From: Diphasiastrum complanatum | Taxonomy: Eukaryota; Streptophyta; Lycopodiopsida; Lycopodiales; Lycopodiaceae | Assembly: GCA_029204225.1 (NCBI GenBank) | Contig: CM055101.1 | Span: forward strand, 32,493,683 to 32,557,682 | Direction of reading: 5' to 3' | DNA length: 64,000 nt | Shown: one piece after another, positions 61,981 through 64,000 of the stretch | Numbering within the stretch: position 1 is the first letter of the stretch | How the letters are laid out: every line of letters begins with the position of its first letter | The notes under the pieces: generated by a model | The model's database searches: none | Told to the model about the DNA's origin: nothing | The model's input: the letters and a program-made list of their open reading frames with translations, nothing else | Position numbers and translations under genes: made by a program

Positions 61981-64000
61981 ATAGTTTCTTATTGTCTAAA
62001 TTGTCTTAAGTTGTCTCATACTTCTGCATATATCTTCCCAAGGAATCCAGCAGCTTATGTTAGTACTGGTCTATGCTGTTCACCTAATTCAATTCAAGAA
62101 GTAGTACTTGATTTGGGAGCCACTTCACATTTTGTTTTCTCGAAACAAATTTTGTTCGAGTATAAGAAGACGAACGATTCGAAATTCATTATACTTGGAG
62201 ACAGTTCTAAACATGTGGTTGATGGAACTGATGTATTATGGCTGGACATGAATTAGGGAGACAAGAAACTGGAGGAAGTTCTCTATGTCCCTACTCTTGA
62301 TAAAGATCTTCTATCCGTTGCTAAGATAGTCAATACAGGCATGTCAATAACCTTCACAAAGAACTCTTGTAAAATGTTCGAGGAAGATTCTGATAACCTG
62401 GTTGCTAAAGACAGCAGATAAGAAAATTTGTATCATTTGAACATTCGAACAAGAATTGAACAAGTCAATCAAACTTAGGAATCAACAGATGTATTGTGGC
62501 ACAAAAGATTATGTCACATGAACATAGAAGCCTTGTACCAAGCCAACAATAGTCAGAGAATTCAAGGGGTCAAAATCAAAAGTAGAGATATTTGAACTAC
62601 CTGCAAATCTGTCTTAAAGGCAAGATGACTAGAACACCTTTCAATAAGGATGTTTATAAAGCAACTAAGGTACTTGAAATTGTGCATTCAGATATTTGTG
62701 GACCATTCGGAGTATTGTCATTGGGTGACGCAAAGTACTTCATAACGTTTATTGATGACTTCAACAAGTTCGTTGTAGTGTACTTTATTCGTACCAAATT
62801 TGAAGCTTTCGAGAAATTCGTTGAGTATACGAATTGGGTTGAGAAACAGACAGGGAATAAGCTGAAGCAAATTTGCACAGATCATGGAGGTGAATACATT
62901 TCCAACGAATTCAAAGCTTATTGTACTGATCGAGGTATTATGCACACGAAGACTGCATCTTACACACCTCAACACAATGGAATAGTTGAACGAAGGAATT
63001 GTACATTGACGGAAGTTGCAAGGTGTATGATGGCTCATGCAAAAGCACTAAAAATGTTATGGGCAAAAGCAGTAGCTACATCAAATTATTTTTAGAATCG
63101 TATTCTGAAATCTCGAATACCGGATAAAACTCCTCATGAAATATGGTGGAAGTCGAAGCCAAATCTTGCACATGTTTGAACATTTGGATGCGCAATGTAT
63201 ATGCACATACCAGATAACCTAAAAAAGAAATTCAATGAAAAAACAAAACAAGGTTCTCTGGTAGGATTCGAGTTACATTCGTCATATTATCGTGTCTATG
63301 TACCCAAAACTGGCAAGATAAAAGTTGTTTGAGATGTTAAATTTGATGAGATGAAATACATAGCAGACAGTGATCTAGTCGGCTATGATATTCTCAAAAA
63401 TTATTATAAGCTACCAATGACAACAGAAGAAAAACAAGCAAAAGATGAAGAGAGTTACCAAATTCAGAGGGAGGTCAATATTGAGTGCTTGACAGACTCG
63501 AATCGCCAGCTCAAATTCTAGCAGAAAAGCTCCAATCAGAATCAAACTCGAAACCTACAGAATCGAATTTCAAACCATCTGTGAGAAGATCAGACAGACA
63601 ACGAAAACCACCAGAAATGTTGGTCAGGATGTTTTTAGTACAACCATCAAATTTTGTGGTTTCTCTGACAAACCTCAAACATTCAAGGAAGCTGTAGATG
63701 GACCAAATAAAGATTGCTAGATTCAGGCAATGGAGGATGAAATGTCATCCATGTATAAGAACAATGTACGGACACTTGCACCTATACCTGATGGCAAAAA
63801 ACCAGTCAAGTGCAAGTGGATCTACAAGATCAAAATAGGTCCTGATGGTGAAAACATCAAATACAAGGCAAGGTTAGTTGCTAAAGGATTTTCACAAAAG
63901 TATGGGGTCGATTACACTGATACTTTATCACCGGTAGTCAAACATACATCAATTCACTTATTGTTCTCGTATGCAGTGGCTCATGATCTGAAAATCCATA
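61981..64000 (+). pseudogene. pol: Element X protease-integrase-RT, broken and cut by the window end
   Basis: Protease reads LDLGATSHF (the DSG serine is Leu), then VLYVPTLDKDLLSV. Stops lie at 62254, about 62419, about 62476 and about 62592. Integrase zinc region: LWHKRLCHMN. After a frame change the core (62592-63095) keeps HSDICGPF, FIDDFNKF, CTDHGGEYISNEF and HNGIVERRN, so its D-D-E triad is present. The target-capsid side continues through TFGCAMYMHIPDN with further TAG/TGA stops. RT begins at about 63,700 (KKPVKCKWIYKIKIGPDG, ARLVAKGFSQKYGVDYTDT) in another frame and reaches the window edge before the palm. Confidence 0.9.

Larger units (their letters stand above)
61311..64000 (+). mobile_element. 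Copia element X, 5' part, running off the window
   Basis: LTR-X is followed after about 100 bp by protease, integrase and the start of RT. The tRNA-Met primer site and gag are absent, so an internal 5' deletion has occurred. The 3' end lies beyond 64000. Confidence 0.8.

Overview
The window is nuclear DNA from a land plant. The evidence is a five-exon gene for cytosolic ribosomal protein eS8 with plant-type promoter boxes, an intronless plant MCTP gene (four C2 domains plus a C-terminal membrane domain), many Ty1/copia and Ty3/gypsy retrotransposon remains primed from initiator tRNA-Met, long (CT)n, (CA)n and (GA)n microsatellites, and AT-rich spacers. The sequence alone does not name the species. 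No bacterial, plastid or viral gene order is visible.

Layout. 0.5-6.5 kb: a nearly full-length copia element (copia-1) with two 689-bp LTRs differing at about a dozen sites, but a broken polyprotein. 6.5-9.77 kb: a possible CACTA-like DNA element holding a multi-exon pseudogene, two (CT)n tracts and a cluster of GCCACGCGTGGC palindromes. 9.77-12.8 kb: a minus-strand copia relic split by a solo LTR with a perfect target duplication. 14.1-14.7 kb: a 309-bp tandem duplication. 15.9-16.8 kb: an AT-rich decayed Helitron-like replicase. 21-30 kb: a gypsy relic (leader, gag, RT, integrase tail, then a coiled-coil reading frame) whose gag is split by a copia element (copia-A). 30-33.9 kb: a related copia element (copia-B).

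35.2-39.4 kb: the eS8 gene. 41.9-42.6 kb: a minus-strand hAT transposase relic. 47.3-50.2 kb: the MCTP gene on the minus strand. Its upstream leader is a fivefold 117-bp tandem repeat, and every unit carries the same three-codon upstream reading frame. 53.9-54.6 kb: a copia gag relic. 55.5-57.0 kb: an unrecognised multi-exon reading frame ending in a RING-H2 zinc finger. 57.3-64 kb: a pile-up of copia pieces. It holds a minus-strand chimera (LTR type A, gag, RNase H, LTR type X), a second copy of the coiled-coil frame, a copia-B-like gag, and an X-type element inserted in that gag and running off the window.

Only eS8 and MCTP look like intact host genes. The rest is nested, mostly dead transposable elements. 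The points that best repay attention are the uORF repeat array in front of MCTP, the twice-seen coiled-coil frame attached to retroelement debris, the two families of clustered palindromes, the RING-H2 gene, and the repeated loss of catalytic residues in the copia elements.
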